Source of the DNA: CAYQUO01 sp964420835
GTDB lineage: Bacteria; Chloroflexota; Anaerolineae; Anaerolineales; Anaerolineaceae
DNA: 64,000 bases
Direction: 5' to 3'
NCBI GenBank assembly: GCA_964420835.1
Contig: CAYQUO010000003.1
Coordinates: 1-64,000 of the forward strand
Position numbers and translations under genes: made by a program. How positions within the stretch are numbered: the stretch's first letter is position 1; every line of letters begins with the position of its first letter. This document shows, in pieces, positions 53,640 through 62,767 of the stretch. The notes under the pieces are model-generated. The model was not told where the DNA came from, did no database searches, and saw nothing but the letters and a program-made list of their open reading frames with translations.

Positions 53640-55507
53640 TCGACCTTTCCTTTGCCCTCCCTGGTAAAGACCATTTGATCACCCATGGTTTCAATAAACC
53701 TCAGTCCCTGTTTTTCACAGGCTTGGCGAACCGCTTCGAGATCAGGGTATTCATCCTTGTCCACCAGCACAAATTCAACTCCCAGTTCTTCCAATTGGGA
53801 AATGGAAGCAGTGTCTGGAAATTTCTCCATGATCGGCAGCAGGCGGGAATATTGAGCAGGTGGAAATGCATTGAAGAATCCTCCCACAAAAGGCTTGCCG
53901 TGGAAGAGCGTGTAATAGGTTTGTTCCTGGTCCTCGCTCATGATGAATGGGAATTGGATAACGGCTCCATTTCCTGGCTGGCGCGCGAGCCACGCATCAA
54001 CCGGGCGGGGTTGTACACTAAAGAAATCCTTATAAGGGCCCGGGTAGAAATCCAGGAACACCAGGAGGAGCAACATTGCCATAACGGCTCGCCTGGATCG
54101 ATACCCGATCTTTGCGATGATCCAGGAAGTTCCCAGTCCGGCTGCTGTGCAGGCAAAGAGAAGGGCAAAAATGCCAAAGCGCATCAATGCCCGCAACTTG
54201 GCGTAAAGGGGAAAATACAGGAACAGGAAGTAACCAGGCAAGGGGATGGGACTCTCTGATCTTCCCAGCAATCCTTGCAGAAAGGCGGGGATCCTTAGGG
54301 TGACCGGCTCTCCATTCCAGTGTAGGTCGATCCCCATTGCCAAAAAGATGGCAAACAGGGTTCCCGGGAGTAGGAGGGCAAGGATGTGGCCGTTTCGGAT
54401 CTGCCGCCACTTGCAATAAGCCACCAATCCAATCAGGATCGAAACCCAGCCGATATAGAGGGTCCCTTCAACCCACATCTCCCGGTTAAAGTGATCCCCG
54501 ATCCATCTCCCCCAAAGGAAATGATCAGTCGAGGGCAGAATAAAATCCGTCGGGCTGGCGGAATATAGCCTCACGATGCCCAGGTTGCGGTCCGGCAACC
54601 CGCCGGCCCCCAGCAAACGCACATACGGAACAATCGCCAACAGGATCAGCGGCAATGCCACTAACCCCATCAGCAGCATTTGCCTCATACGGTCAAACCG
54701 TTTAGGCCAGTTTTTCTCCAGAAATATGGAGTGCCATAAAAAGATGAAGGCACTCAGGATAATTGTCATATACAAATAGTACTGGGAAGTCAGGGCGATC
54801 AAACCGAGCGCGATCCCGGTCAGGATAACAAGTCTTCTGATCGTTTTTTTCCGCGCCATTTTTTGGTTATTCTCCAGGATTTCAAAGAAACCCATGAAGT
54901 AGAATGGGAACCATTGGATTCCTGAGAGGTTCAGATGTCCGATGAGAAAATGGGCAAAATGATACGGAATGAAACCATACAGGGTTCCAGCAACCAGCGC
55001 GGCCGGCTCATTCGCCGTCAGACGCCGCACCCATATATACATCCCCAACCCCGCCAGGAAGAAACTGAGCAGGTGGGCCATGTTATAGGCAAAAATCGGG
55101 CTGGCGAACAGGCTGAATGGGAGTGCCAGCAACAATTGCGCAGGCGTGATCTCGGTATAGGCAAGGCTCCAACCCTCGGGGTAATTCAGGAACCAGACAT
55201 TGAACGGGTTTACACCCAGGTCGAAGACCGCTTTTTTAATCCATGCGATCATCCAAACAAAATAAATATTGTCCCCCACCTGGCCCACCATCTCCCTGCC
55301 CATCCTGATAATCAGCGGCCAGGTCATGATGATTGTCAATACGCAGTAATACAACACCACTCCGAGGAAGCCCAGGGCTGAACCAGAGGAAGATAACGAT
55401 GAATGAGGAGCCCCATCAATTCCTGGGGCAGGTGATCCGGTTTCAATTTTCCCATTCACGGTTAGGTCAACTCCACCGTTGCGCATTGCCAATCTTCCAA
55501 CCCTCAT
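53636..55507 (-). CDS. Large polytopic membrane protein, GT-C/YfhO-like
   Basis: A 623-aa protein. About 40 polar N-terminal residues precede the first helix (about 47-65). The outer loop has TWPLIIRMGREMVGQVGDNIYFVWMIAWI near 62-90; the GDN-x-x-F/Y-x-W pattern is common in bacterial YfhO-like and uncharacterised GT-C proteins. NYPEGW and EITPAQLLLALPF follow. The C-terminal ~130 residues form a soluble domain. It is coupled by ATGA to the Gfo/Idh/MocA gene upstream and to a GT-C gene downstream. Substrate unknown. Confidence 0.75.
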   Translation of the reverse strand: MRVGRLAMRNGGVDLTVNGKIETGSPAPGIDGAPHSSLSSSGSALGFLGVVLYYCVLTIIMTWPLIIRMGREMVGQVGDNIYFVWMIAWIKKAVFDLGVNPFNVWFLNYPEGWSLAYTEITPAQLLLALPFSLFASPIFAYNMAHLLSFFLAGLGMYIWVRRLTANEPAALVAGTLYGFIPYHFAHFLIGHLNLSGIQWFPFYFMGFFEILENNQKMARKKTIRRLVILTGIALGLIALTSQYYLYMTIILSAFIFLWHSIFLEKNWPKRFDRMRQMLLMGLVALPLILLAIVPYVRLLGAGGLPDRNLGIVRLYSASPTDFILPSTDHFLWGRWIGDHFNREMWVEGTLYIGWVSILIGLVAYCKWRQIRNGHILALLLPGTLFAIFLAMGIDLHWNGEPVTLRIPAFLQGLLGRSESPIPLPGYFLFLYFPLYAKLRALMRFGIFALLFACTAAGLGTSWIIAKIGYRSRRAVMAMLLLLVFLDFYPGPYKDFFSVQPRPVDAWLARQPGNGAVIQFPFIMSEDQEQTYYTLFHGKPFVGGFFNAFPPAQYSRLLPIMEKFPDTASISQLEELGVEFVLVDKDEYPDLEAVRQACEKQGLRFIETMGDQMVFTREGKGKVE

Positions 55508-56514
55508 CCAATCAGATGGATCTCATTCGCCAACAATTGACGTCCCAACCTGGCCGAGGTGTGAACTGCCAATGCCAGTTCCAGTGCCTTCACCCCATCT
55601 TCCAGGGAACAGGCTGCTTCTTCGATTCCAGCAACCATTGACCGAAAATTTTGCATCTCCGCCAAAAACAGATTGTTCCGCTCAAAACCAGCAGGCGGAT
55701 GAACCACCGTCCAATCGGAAAGTCCTGCGGGAAGGTACCGCGCCGTCCCATCCGAATTGTCCCAAGTGACTTGTCCGCCGGTACAGGTGATCTCAAGGCG
55801 ATGAATCGGGATCCTCCGGTAATAATCCAGGTGCAGGCTGCCTTTTATGCCATTAGCGTAATCCAGCAGAATCTCTGCATGGTCCTCCACTTCGATCTCC
55901 AGGTCGCTGATCCTGCCGGTTTGTCCAATCAGCCCTTTCACCTCACCGAAGAATGTCCTCAGGTAATCCAGTGGATGGCACAACGTCAGTACAACCCCAC
56001 CACCCAGATCCGCCCGGGAACTATACCCGCGCCGATAGTCCTCCCAGGGATGCCAGCCGGGGAGATACTCACCCCACTCACAACGGAAGGAAATCGGCCG
56101 CCCCACCTTTTCCTCCCAGATCCATTTTCTCGCTTGTATAAGTCCCGGGTGGAACCGGTATTGAAATCCAACCAGCACACGGCTGCCGGATCGCTTTACG
56201 GCATCCCGAAAAAGGTCAACCTGATCCAGGCTGCCGGAAACAGGTTTTTCCAGCAGGATATGGCAACCCATTTGGGCAGCTGGAATGGCAACATCAAGAT
56301 GCAGTGCTGTCGGGTTGGATACCACGACAGCGTCCGGATGGTGTTTCAACGCCATTTCCAGGCTGGATTCCACGGGGATTCCCACGACCTCATCCATCGG
56401 CAAAGTTGTATGGCCAGTGTGAAAAAGTACCAGGTCCTGTTCTCCGAGTTCCTGCAGGTTGCGCAGGTGTCGCCGGCCAATGGAACCGTACCCAGCAATA
56501 AGATAACACGTCAT
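55504..56514 (-). CDS. Gfo/Idh/MocA-family oxidoreductase
   Basis: A 336-aa NAD(P)-dependent dehydrogenase. YLIAGYGSIGRRHLRNL near 4-20 is the Rossmann motif, VVVSNPTALH near 63-72, and ILLEKPVSGSLD near 85-96 has the family's EKP motif with catalytic Lys. The C-terminal part begins GFQYRFHPGL near 115 and has the ALxxGKH-like segment replaced by HLDYYRR. Family members oxidise sugars or UDP-sugars; here a nucleotide-sugar or free sugar of the glycan is likely. ATGA overlap with the gene upstream and with the one downstream. Confidence 0.9.
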   Translation of the reverse strand: MTCYLIAGYGSIGRRHLRNLQELGEQDLVLFHTGHTTLPMDEVVGIPVESSLEMALKHHPDAVVVSNPTALHLDVAIPAAQMGCHILLEKPVSGSLDQVDLFRDAVKRSGSRVLVGFQYRFHPGLIQARKWIWEEKVGRPISFRCEWGEYLPGWHPWEDYRRGYSSRADLGGGVVLTLCHPLDYLRTFFGEVKGLIGQTGRISDLEIEVEDHAEILLDYANGIKGSLHLDYYRRIPIHRLEITCTGGQVTWDNSDGTARYLPAGLSDWTVVHPPAGFERNNLFLAEMQNFRSMVAGIEEAACSLEDGVKALELALAVHTSARLGRQLLANEIHLIG

Positions 56515-57968
56515 AATCCCCCCGTACCAGTTCCTTCAACCAGTGATAAGAGGTATTCGCCTGTTCGTTTTCCCGCGCTGGCATCAGTGAATGTACATTC
56601 TTTTTCAACGAACGCCCGCCGTTCCTTCTGTTCAGACCACGGATTTCTCAAACAGGCATCGATGTTCACCTTCAGATCGGCCGGATCAGTGATCACCCTG
56701 CCGGCTTTTGCCTGTCTGAACCGCTGGTGGGTGGGCCAGTTACCGATCTGCGATAATGGCAGGGAGAATTTATCCTTCTGGTTCCATCCACCCGGTGCGT
56801 CAAAGCAAACACTCAGGATCGGCCGGTCATGGATGGCCGCCTCAACGACCATGGTCGAGTAAACAGTCATGAACACATCCGAATAAGCCATCATGGAGGT
56901 CTTTTCCGGCATGTCTTCCCCGGAATAATACCCAAGTTCGCCTCCGAGGGGCACTGGATCAACCACGTGTACATCCGGAATGCTGTTGGCAAGCTGGCGG
57001 ATCCGCTCCCGTTCTCCGGCATACAACGGTTCATCCATAAAATGGTTCGGGTGCAGGCGAATGATCAGTTGGCAGGGTTCCGCAAGTGAGCCCTGCGCAA
57101 CCAGTCGGGCAATCGGCTCAATATTCTGGTAATTCGGGGAAAAAGTGATGAAACTGCAGGCATATCCCAGGAGCTTTTTGGCCGGGTCCAGGCCATGCAT
57201 CCTGAAGTATTCATCTCTTTTCATGATCCATTGATGAATGAAGTACCCGTCATAGGAGGGAATTCCTCCAATATTGACGCGATCCGGCTTCCAATCCGAT
57301 CCGAGAACCAACTCATCTTTCTGGACCTGTGACCAGCAGGTGATATTGTCAACGGGTGCTCCCGAAAGGCTGTAACTGCTGGGGTTGTCCCACCCGACCA
57401 CGACCGCAGCGGTACGCACATTTCGTTTATGGGCCTGACGAAGAAGATACCGGTCCAGCCTCCAGCCTGGGGTGCTGGCGATCACCAGGCTGGGGGCATA
57501 TTTTTCAAAGAGGTCAGTGTAAAGGTTGGGGGAAAACCGCTGCTGCAAGTAATTCAACCCCTGGCGGGCAGATCGTGAATTTCTTATCAAACGCACCATG
57601 GCTTTCATGAACGGCATCCACAACCTGCGTTTCCCCTCGGCTTCAAATTCCACCTGCCAGATATGGCTGTCCATGGCCTCAGTGTTAATCCGCCACGTGC
57701 CGCCCACCCGTCGCAGGAAGTTCAGCCACCACTGGATTGACGGAGAGACTGTGTTGGCATATTGCCTGGCTTCTTGCAGGCGGAGTCCCTCCACAATCAA
57801 ACCGTGCCCACCGAACCTGTGTGTTATCTGATCCCTGAGACCATCATCGGTTAGAAGCACAACCTCAACGCCGGCATTAATGAGTGTGGGCACAACCTCA
57901 CTCTGCAGGAAATATACATGGGCAAGTCCATGATCAGCGCTAATGAAAACCCGTGGTGTCGAATTCAA
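56511..57968 (-). CDS. GT-B-like surface glycan protein (CDP-glycerol-type fold?)
   Basis: A 485-aa protein not firmly assigned. VFISADHGLAHVYFLQSEVVPTLINAG near 7-33 looks like the start of a Rossmann half with a His-rich loop; LVIASTPGWRLDRYLLRQAHKRNVRTAAVVVGWDN near 160-194 and QLIIRLHPNHFMDEPL then DVFMTVYSTMVVEAAIHDRPI suggest the second half, with RLHPN and the ST-x-x-x-E pattern of capsule-type or CDP-glycerol glycerophosphotransferase-like enzymes. TTG start with AGGAGAAG about ten bases upstream. It overlaps the oxidoreductase gene by ATGA. Confidence 0.72.
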   Translation of the reverse strand: MNSTPRVFISADHGLAHVYFLQSEVVPTLINAGVEVVLLTDDGLRDQITHRFGGHGLIVEGLRLQEARQYANTVSPSIQWWLNFLRRVGGTWRINTEAMDSHIWQVEFEAEGKRRLWMPFMKAMVRLIRNSRSARQGLNYLQQRFSPNLYTDLFEKYAPSLVIASTPGWRLDRYLLRQAHKRNVRTAAVVVGWDNPSSYSLSGAPVDNITCWSQVQKDELVLGSDWKPDRVNIGGIPSYDGYFIHQWIMKRDEYFRMHGLDPAKKLLGYACSFITFSPNYQNIEPIARLVAQGSLAEPCQLIIRLHPNHFMDEPLYAGERERIRQLANSIPDVHVVDPVPLGGELGYYSGEDMPEKTSMMAYSDVFMTVYSTMVVEAAIHDRPILSVCFDAPGGWNQKDKFSLPLSQIGNWPTHQRFRQAKAGRVITDPADLKVNIDACLRNPWSEQKERRAFVEKECTFTDASAGKRTGEYLLSLVEGTGTGGL

Positions 57969-58008
57969 TCCAGTTCTTCTCCTGCTTTGTGGTTATAACG
58001 CACAGTTC

Positions 58009-58968
58009 TCATTTTCGGTCGTAATACCAGCGAAAGATGCGGTCGTAGATCGCCAGCAGTACTGCCCGCAAAGGGGGAAAATCCAGCAACCTGATGGCTC
58101 CGCTGCGGATGGATCGGCGGGATGTTGCCGATATCTGTCCAGGCATGTTCCTTACGGTGTTGCTCATGTTCATGGCATAAGGTTCTGTTGGCATCAAGCG
58201 CAAATATCCTTTTTCGTTCATTCGCCTGTCCAACTGCCGCACCTGCCCCATGGGCCGGTCCATTTGAAAGGGTAAAAAAGCCTGCAGGGTCTTTTTATAG
58301 GCCACGAACTGCCAATGTGACCCACCTACGATTGCCTGATTTCCCTTATAGGTTATCCGAATGTCCTCGCTTGTATCGTAATGGGTGCGAATCTCCATTT
58401 CACTTTGGCCCAGGCTCAGGTCAAATTCCCGGAACACATCAAAAGGAATAAAATTTCCCCGTTCCAGCCTGGCTTCTTCAGTTCCTTCAGCCCAGTCAAC
58501 AGTCGCCGTTTGAAATTCAGGAGGAGTCCTGAAAGGACGGGAGGTGACCATTCCGACCTTTGGAAACCCTTCCAATAACGCCAGGGATTTGGAAAGCCAG
58601 TTCTTGTAATAATAGCAATCGTTATCCGAATATGCGATAATCTCCCCCGGAGCACCGCTGAGAATCTGATTCCATGCGCCACCCTTGCCAAGATTCTGCC
58701 CTGAGAGCCATAGGTATTGGATTTGGCCTTCCTGCATCCGGGACATCAAGTGGGTCTTGATCTCCGGGCAGCTGCCATTATCAAATACCAGCAAGTCAAA
58801 CGGAACATCGGTATTGGCAACGAGACTGTCCAGGCACGCATCCAGCACCTGCTGCATCTCGGCATAAAAGCCTGACAAAAACGGGATGTAGTTCAGGATG
58901 GCAACCGTTACACGTTTCGGCTTGGCCACCTGGTTGACAAACTTGGCAGGGTTTTGACCAATTCTCAT
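58009..58968 (-). CDS. Family 2-like glycosyltransferase
   Basis: About 319 aa, GT-A fold. VTVAILNYIPFLSGFYAEM near 20-38, LLVFDNGSCPEIKTHLMSRM (the D-N-G-S nucleotide segment), NLGKGGAWNQIL near 93-104 and IAYSDNDCYYYKNW with the DND in place of DxD. The C-terminal part ends in basic and aromatic residues that may touch the membrane. A TTG precedes the ATG in frame; the ATG at 58968 is used, with only a weak ribosome site. It lies between two other transferase genes and should add one sugar of the surface glycan. Confidence 0.83.
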   Translation of the reverse strand: MRIGQNPAKFVNQVAKPKRVTVAILNYIPFLSGFYAEMQQVLDACLDSLVANTDVPFDLLVFDNGSCPEIKTHLMSRMQEGQIQYLWLSGQNLGKGGAWNQILSGAPGEIIAYSDNDCYYYKNWLSKSLALLEGFPKVGMVTSRPFRTPPEFQTATVDWAEGTEEARLERGNFIPFDVFREFDLSLGQSEMEIRTHYDTSEDIRITYKGNQAIVGGSHWQFVAYKKTLQAFLPFQMDRPMGQVRQLDRRMNEKGYLRLMPTEPYAMNMSNTVRNMPGQISATSRRSIRSGAIRLLDFPPLRAVLLAIYDRIFRWYYDRK

Positions 58969-59005
58969 CAATAAATTCCATTTCTGGAGACAAGCAAAGA
59001 TATTA

Positions 59006-59935
59006 TCATAATTTTATCCGCCGGGTTTTCCGCAGCCAGGCACGTCCTTCAGAATAGGCACGCAAGGGGTGGAAGAGAGCGTAAAACACCATGCCGATCC
59101 AGCGCGACCGCAAGACAACCAACGGAAAGACCTCCATCTCCCGTTTGACCTTCTTCCAACTGAACTGCCAGCGCTGGAGACGACCGTCTTTCACTAAGAA
59201 TTGGGAATCGTCGAGCGTGAAAATCGTCAATTTTCCGCCTCCCAGGCGGATATTCTCCTCGGTTTCCGGGTGGCGGTAGTGAGGCTTGCCACCGGGGAGG
59301 TGCCCGTAGTCATGGCTTTGGTGGATAATCGTCATTGCGTTCGAGGCATCTACCACCGGCCATTTCCGGACCCGGGCATGGTAAATCATCCAATTGTCCC
59401 AACCTGCCCTCCCTATGACAAGGTCGGGCATATCCCGGTAGCAATTTCGTGGAAAGATAAAAATATCACTGCCTCCACGCGGGTGACGTACACCATGCTT
59501 CCGGATCTTCTGCTGAAGGTCCTGCGCTAGATTTCTTGTGGCAGTCAGGTCTTCCCTGACATCCAGGTCCCATCTCTGGCTGACAATGAGGTAATTTTTC
59601 ATTGTCTCACACACCGAACCTGCCGTGATGAGGAAATCCGGCAACAGGAGGATGTCCGTATTCACAATCGCCAGCATGGGGCTGTTCGAACTTTCACGGG
59701 CAGCATCAACCATCGAGCGAATTATGGGTGTTCCAAAATGGTTCCTTCGTACCTCCGGAATGTGTCGGAAGGGAAGTCCTTTCGCCGCCAGTTCCACCCC
59801 CTCTTCTTGTCCAACAACTATGATTTCCACCTCAGGACCCAGTTTCATCCAAGAGTCCAGGGCATTCCGCTGGATCATGGCAATATGCGGGTCGGTGAAT
59901 GGCTTGGGTGCCGTGACGATAGTGATCAGTGCCAA
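59006..59935 (-). CDS. Glycosyltransferase-like protein with GT-A features
   Basis: A 309-aa protein. LITIVTAPKPFTDPHIAMIQRNALDSWMKL near 3-32 resembles the start of a family found in plant and bacterial polysaccharide loci; VEIIVVGQEEG then AIVNTDILLLPDFL near 88-101 has the DxD-like NTDI. RGGSDIFIFPRNCY and GRAGWDNWMIYHARV near 175-190 are typical of the same family. TTG start with a GGAGG six bases upstream, so the start is well supported. The function is sugar transfer by inference; no donor can be named. Confidence 0.78.
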   Translation of the reverse strand: MALITIVTAPKPFTDPHIAMIQRNALDSWMKLGPEVEIIVVGQEEGVELAAKGLPFRHIPEVRRNHFGTPIIRSMVDAARESSNSPMLAIVNTDILLLPDFLITAGSVCETMKNYLIVSQRWDLDVREDLTATRNLAQDLQQKIRKHGVRHPRGGSDIFIFPRNCYRDMPDLVIGRAGWDNWMIYHARVRKWPVVDASNAMTIIHQSHDYGHLPGGKPHYRHPETEENIRLGGGKLTIFTLDDSQFLVKDGRLQRWQFSWKKVKREMEVFPLVVLRSRWIGMVFYALFHPLRAYSEGRAWLRKTRRIKL

Positions 59936-60041
59936 TTCCAGCCTCCATCCAAATAACAGGAGTCATTTGCCACGCCTGGCGAACAAAACCAGGTTCTTTT
60001 ATAGGCAGGAATTTCTTGAAGTCGTTTCTCGCCTGGGTTCA

Positions 60042-60812
60042 TTAACCTGTTCCATTCCGCCGTAATTGAATGTAAGCAAACATGCCAAAACGGTTGAGAA
60101 ATAGGTAAAAAGTGTTTTCCAACCAACGCCAGAAATTAAAACTCCACTCGGGCACCAAAGATCGATAGGAAAGCCCTCCGCTGATCAAATAACGGAAGGG
60201 CATGATTGGCCGTATAATCTCAATTTGCCACTGCGGGAATTCCCGTTCAAATTGCGTACGGTCCCTCTGGAAAATCATCCATGGAATGGCACCATTGGCG
60301 CCACTTAGAGGTCCGCTGCTCTTGAAATTCCAACTGGAAGAATTTGGTATGAATGGCTCATGGTGCAGGTTTTGGTAGACCAGGCGGGACCAGGCTGTCA
60401 CCCAAGGCTCAATCATGGTGATGATTCCACCCGGAAGAACGCAGCGCGTAGCCTCACAAAGGAAATTGCGTGGTTCCGGAATATGATGCAGCACGTTTGT
60501 CATGACAATACCCCTCAATGACCTGTCTGCCAATGGAAGATTTTCACCCCGCATGACCAGGTCGATCCCTTGAAGGTATGTAATATCAGAAGAAATGATC
60601 CCCGGGGCCATTTGAGACAGAAATCCTCCACCGGCCCCCAACTCCAGGATCGGTCTTCCAACCTCGGTGAGGGAGGAGAGGATCTCCCTGTACCACTCAT
60701 AGTAGATCTGCAGCAGGAAAGGTTTTTCATGGATGATTCGTCTGTGCAGATCCAATGTTTCCGGGGAATCCAGGCTGGCTGCCATCCCCAGTTGCCTGCG
60801 AAACCGTGCCAT
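60042..60812 (-). CDS. Class I SAM-dependent methyltransferase
   Basis: A 256-aa protein. ILELGAGGGFLSQMAPGIIS near 54-73 is motif I, GIDLVMRGENLPLADRSLRGIVMTNVLHHIPEP covers motifs II-III (Asp and the LHHIPEP of Ubi/Coq5-type methyltransferases). The C-terminal 80 residues include a basic, aromatic region. It could methylate a sugar or a lipid carrier. The ATG at 60812 and the stop of the SpsF-like gene make a TGATG junction, so they are probably translated together. The next gene downstream starts after a 106-bp gap without visible signals. Confidence 0.83.
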   Translation of the reverse strand: MARFRRQLGMAASLDSPETLDLHRRIIHEKPFLLQIYYEWYREILSSLTEVGRPILELGAGGGFLSQMAPGIISSDITYLQGIDLVMRGENLPLADRSLRGIVMTNVLHHIPEPRNFLCEATRCVLPGGIITMIEPWVTAWSRLVYQNLHHEPFIPNSSSWNFKSSGPLSGANGAIPWMIFQRDRTQFEREFPQWQIEIIRPIMPFRYLISGGLSYRSLVPEWSFNFWRWLENTFYLFLNRFGMFAYIQLRRNGTG

Positions 60813-61636
60813 CAATCCCCTTCCATATTTGTTCGTTTTGCGGATTTGGTTATTCCCCCGATCCGATCATCCACATCGACCATCGTTTTATGCCGTACCT
60901 CCTGGTTGATAAGGGTCAATTCCGGTTCTCTTTGCAGCACATCAAGGATATCCAGCCAACCAAAATTTGGCTGGCCGATCAGGCGAGCGGTCACACGGCG
61001 GACAAATTCGAGGTCTTCAAGAGTATCCACGCACCACCGGCACATGCCATAGTCAACTTCATTATCTACCACGCGGACCTTAAAACGCCCTTCACGGTCA
61101 TACAGGTAAGGCATGACATGTTCCCTTTCGTACGGTTGATCGGCCTCCCGCCAGGCTTGCTCAAGAGCCGAAAAATCGGCCACCTCCGTATCCAAACCGA
61201 TCGGAAAAGTGCGGTGGAACGGGGGCGGCAACCGGTTGGCGCAAAAATCCACACCTGCTTCCAGAAATTCCCCGATCACCAGGTCGATCAATTGCGGGTC
61301 GATCAACGGGCAATCGGCAGTGATGCGGACAACAGCATCGGCCTTTAAGGCCCTGGCAGCCTGGTAATAGCGATCCAGAACATCATACTGGCTGCCACGA
61401 AAGAACGGGTAACCCAGTTTTTCGCAAAACTCCTGGATCGCATCGTCGCGTGGGTCATCCGTTGTGGCAACACAAACCTGGTCCACCAGGCTGGCAGCGC
61501 ATGTCCGATCAAACACCCATTGCAACATGGGCTTGCCATTAATATCCAGCAGGACTTTTCCGGGGAGCCGGCTGGAGCTCATCCTCGCCTGGATGATGGC
61601 TATGATTTGCCGTTGTTTTCCTCGTTTTAAATTCAT
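60812..61636 (-). CDS. SpsF-like cytidylyltransferase
   Basis: A 274-aa protein of the CMP-sugar cytidylyltransferase superfamily, SpsF branch. IIAIIQARMSSSRLPGKVLLDINGKPML near 11-38 is the nucleotide-binding loop, then VATTDDPRDDAI near 57-68, FRGSQYDVLDRYYQAA near 79-94, and RITADCPLIDPQLID near 103-117. SpsF-type enzymes work in spore coat and surface polysaccharide synthesis and often lie near NeuB genes, as here. Substrate unknown. ATGA overlap with the family 4 transferase gene and TGATG overlap with the methyltransferase gene. Confidence 0.9.
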   Translation of the reverse strand: MNLKRGKQRQIIAIIQARMSSSRLPGKVLLDINGKPMLQWVFDRTCAASLVDQVCVATTDDPRDDAIQEFCEKLGYPFFRGSQYDVLDRYYQAARALKADAVVRITADCPLIDPQLIDLVIGEFLEAGVDFCANRLPPPFHRTFPIGLDTEVADFSALEQAWREADQPYEREHVMPYLYDREGRFKVRVVDNEVDYGMCRWCVDTLEDLEFVRRVTARLIGQPNFGWLDILDVLQREPELTLINQEVRHKTMVDVDDRIGGITKSAKRTNMEGD

Positions 61637-62748
61637 CCCATCCCGGTTGCCTTCCTGTACCCTTGAATCATCCGCTCAAAATTCTTGCTCCAATCCGCCC
61701 GCTCTTCCGCCCGCAGTCGGGCAGCCTTTGACATGCCTGCCAAGTCCTGCGGATGGTTTTCCGCCCATTGAATGCGCTCAGCCAATTTGTCCTCATCACC
61801 ATCAGGAAAAAGCCAGCCTTCCCTGCCATTTTGAACCCATTCGAGGTTGCCGGGTATGTCTGAAACCAGCACCGGTGTACCACTTGCAAGCGCTTCCATC
61901 AGGGATACGGATGAACCATCACTGTGGGAAGCGGAGAGATACAGATCGGCCGCCCGGTAATAATTTGCCAACTCACCATACGCCACCTGCCCGCCGAAAT
62001 GCACCCTGCCGAGCAGCCCGGCATGTTTAATCATATCCTTGATCATGCCCCCTTGCGAGCCCTCACCCAGCAGGATAAGCCGAAGGTTGGGGAGCTTGTT
62101 GGCGGCCAGGATAAAACCCCTAACGGCCACATCCACACCATAAATCGGTTCCCAGGATCGTAAAGAGAGCAGAACGAATTCCCCATCTCTTGCCCAACCC
62201 ATACGGGATCGCAGTCCGCCATCCCCGCCGGGTTTAAAATCGTCAAGGTTTACACCCCAGGGGAAAGTGACGATGTTATCTCTCGGGAATCCGATCCGGG
62301 TGGCTTTTTCAAGGACGACCTGGCAATCGCAAAACAGGAGGCTGCTGCGACGGAGGGTATAACGTGTGATCATCCTCATGGCCATGTTGCGTTCCGCCTC
62401 AACCAGGATGTCCGACCCCCACGACATGCTTATGAGCGGTTGAAACCCGCTGGCTGCAACCAGAAATGCCGGTGATTGAATCGGCCCTGCATGCACAAGG
62501 TCTGGCTGCAGTTGATCCAGGAGTTGGGTGAGTTTTTTTCGATAGTCAATTAACCCTGACAGTGAATAAACCTTGCCGACGGACGTCAAGGCGTGCTGAT
62601 TTACCTCGCGAGGAAGTTGGCGTTGTTCGGACGAGCGCGAACTGTTTTCCAGGCGTAAGTGATGGACCTCATGCCCTGCATGGACAAGTGAGGTCAGGAA
62701 GCGGTAATCGTGCGGGGTGTAATTCCGGCTGAAATAAAGGATTCGCAT
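61633..62748 (-). CDS. Family 4 glycosyltransferase
   Basis: About 371 aa, GT-B fold. The N-terminal half starts MRILYFSRNYTPHDYRFLTSL; HAGPIQSPAFLVAASGFQPLISMSWGSDILVEAE follows near 85-118. The C-terminal half has VVLEKATRIGFPRDNIVTFPWGVNLDDF near 145-172 and SASHSDGSSVSLMEALASGTPVLVSDIPGNLEWV near 275-308, the E-x7-E nucleotide-sugar motif. It transfers a sugar with retention to a lipid-linked glycan. The ATG at 62748 is used; the upstream extension to 62895 runs into the NeuB gene and does not resemble the family. It lies 19 bp after the NeuB gene. Confidence 0.92.
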   Translation of the reverse strand: MRILYFSRNYTPHDYRFLTSLVHAGHEVHHLRLENSSRSSEQRQLPREVNQHALTSVGKVYSLSGLIDYRKKLTQLLDQLQPDLVHAGPIQSPAFLVAASGFQPLISMSWGSDILVEAERNMAMRMITRYTLRRSSLLFCDCQVVLEKATRIGFPRDNIVTFPWGVNLDDFKPGGDGGLRSRMGWARDGEFVLLSLRSWEPIYGVDVAVRGFILAANKLPNLRLILLGEGSQGGMIKDMIKHAGLLGRVHFGGQVAYGELANYYRAADLYLSASHSDGSSVSLMEALASGTPVLVSDIPGNLEWVQNGREGWLFPDGDEDKLAERIQWAENHPQDLAGMSKAARLRAEERADWSKNFERMIQGYRKATGMG

Positions 62749-62767
62749 AGAAAAGAGGGTTGAAGGA

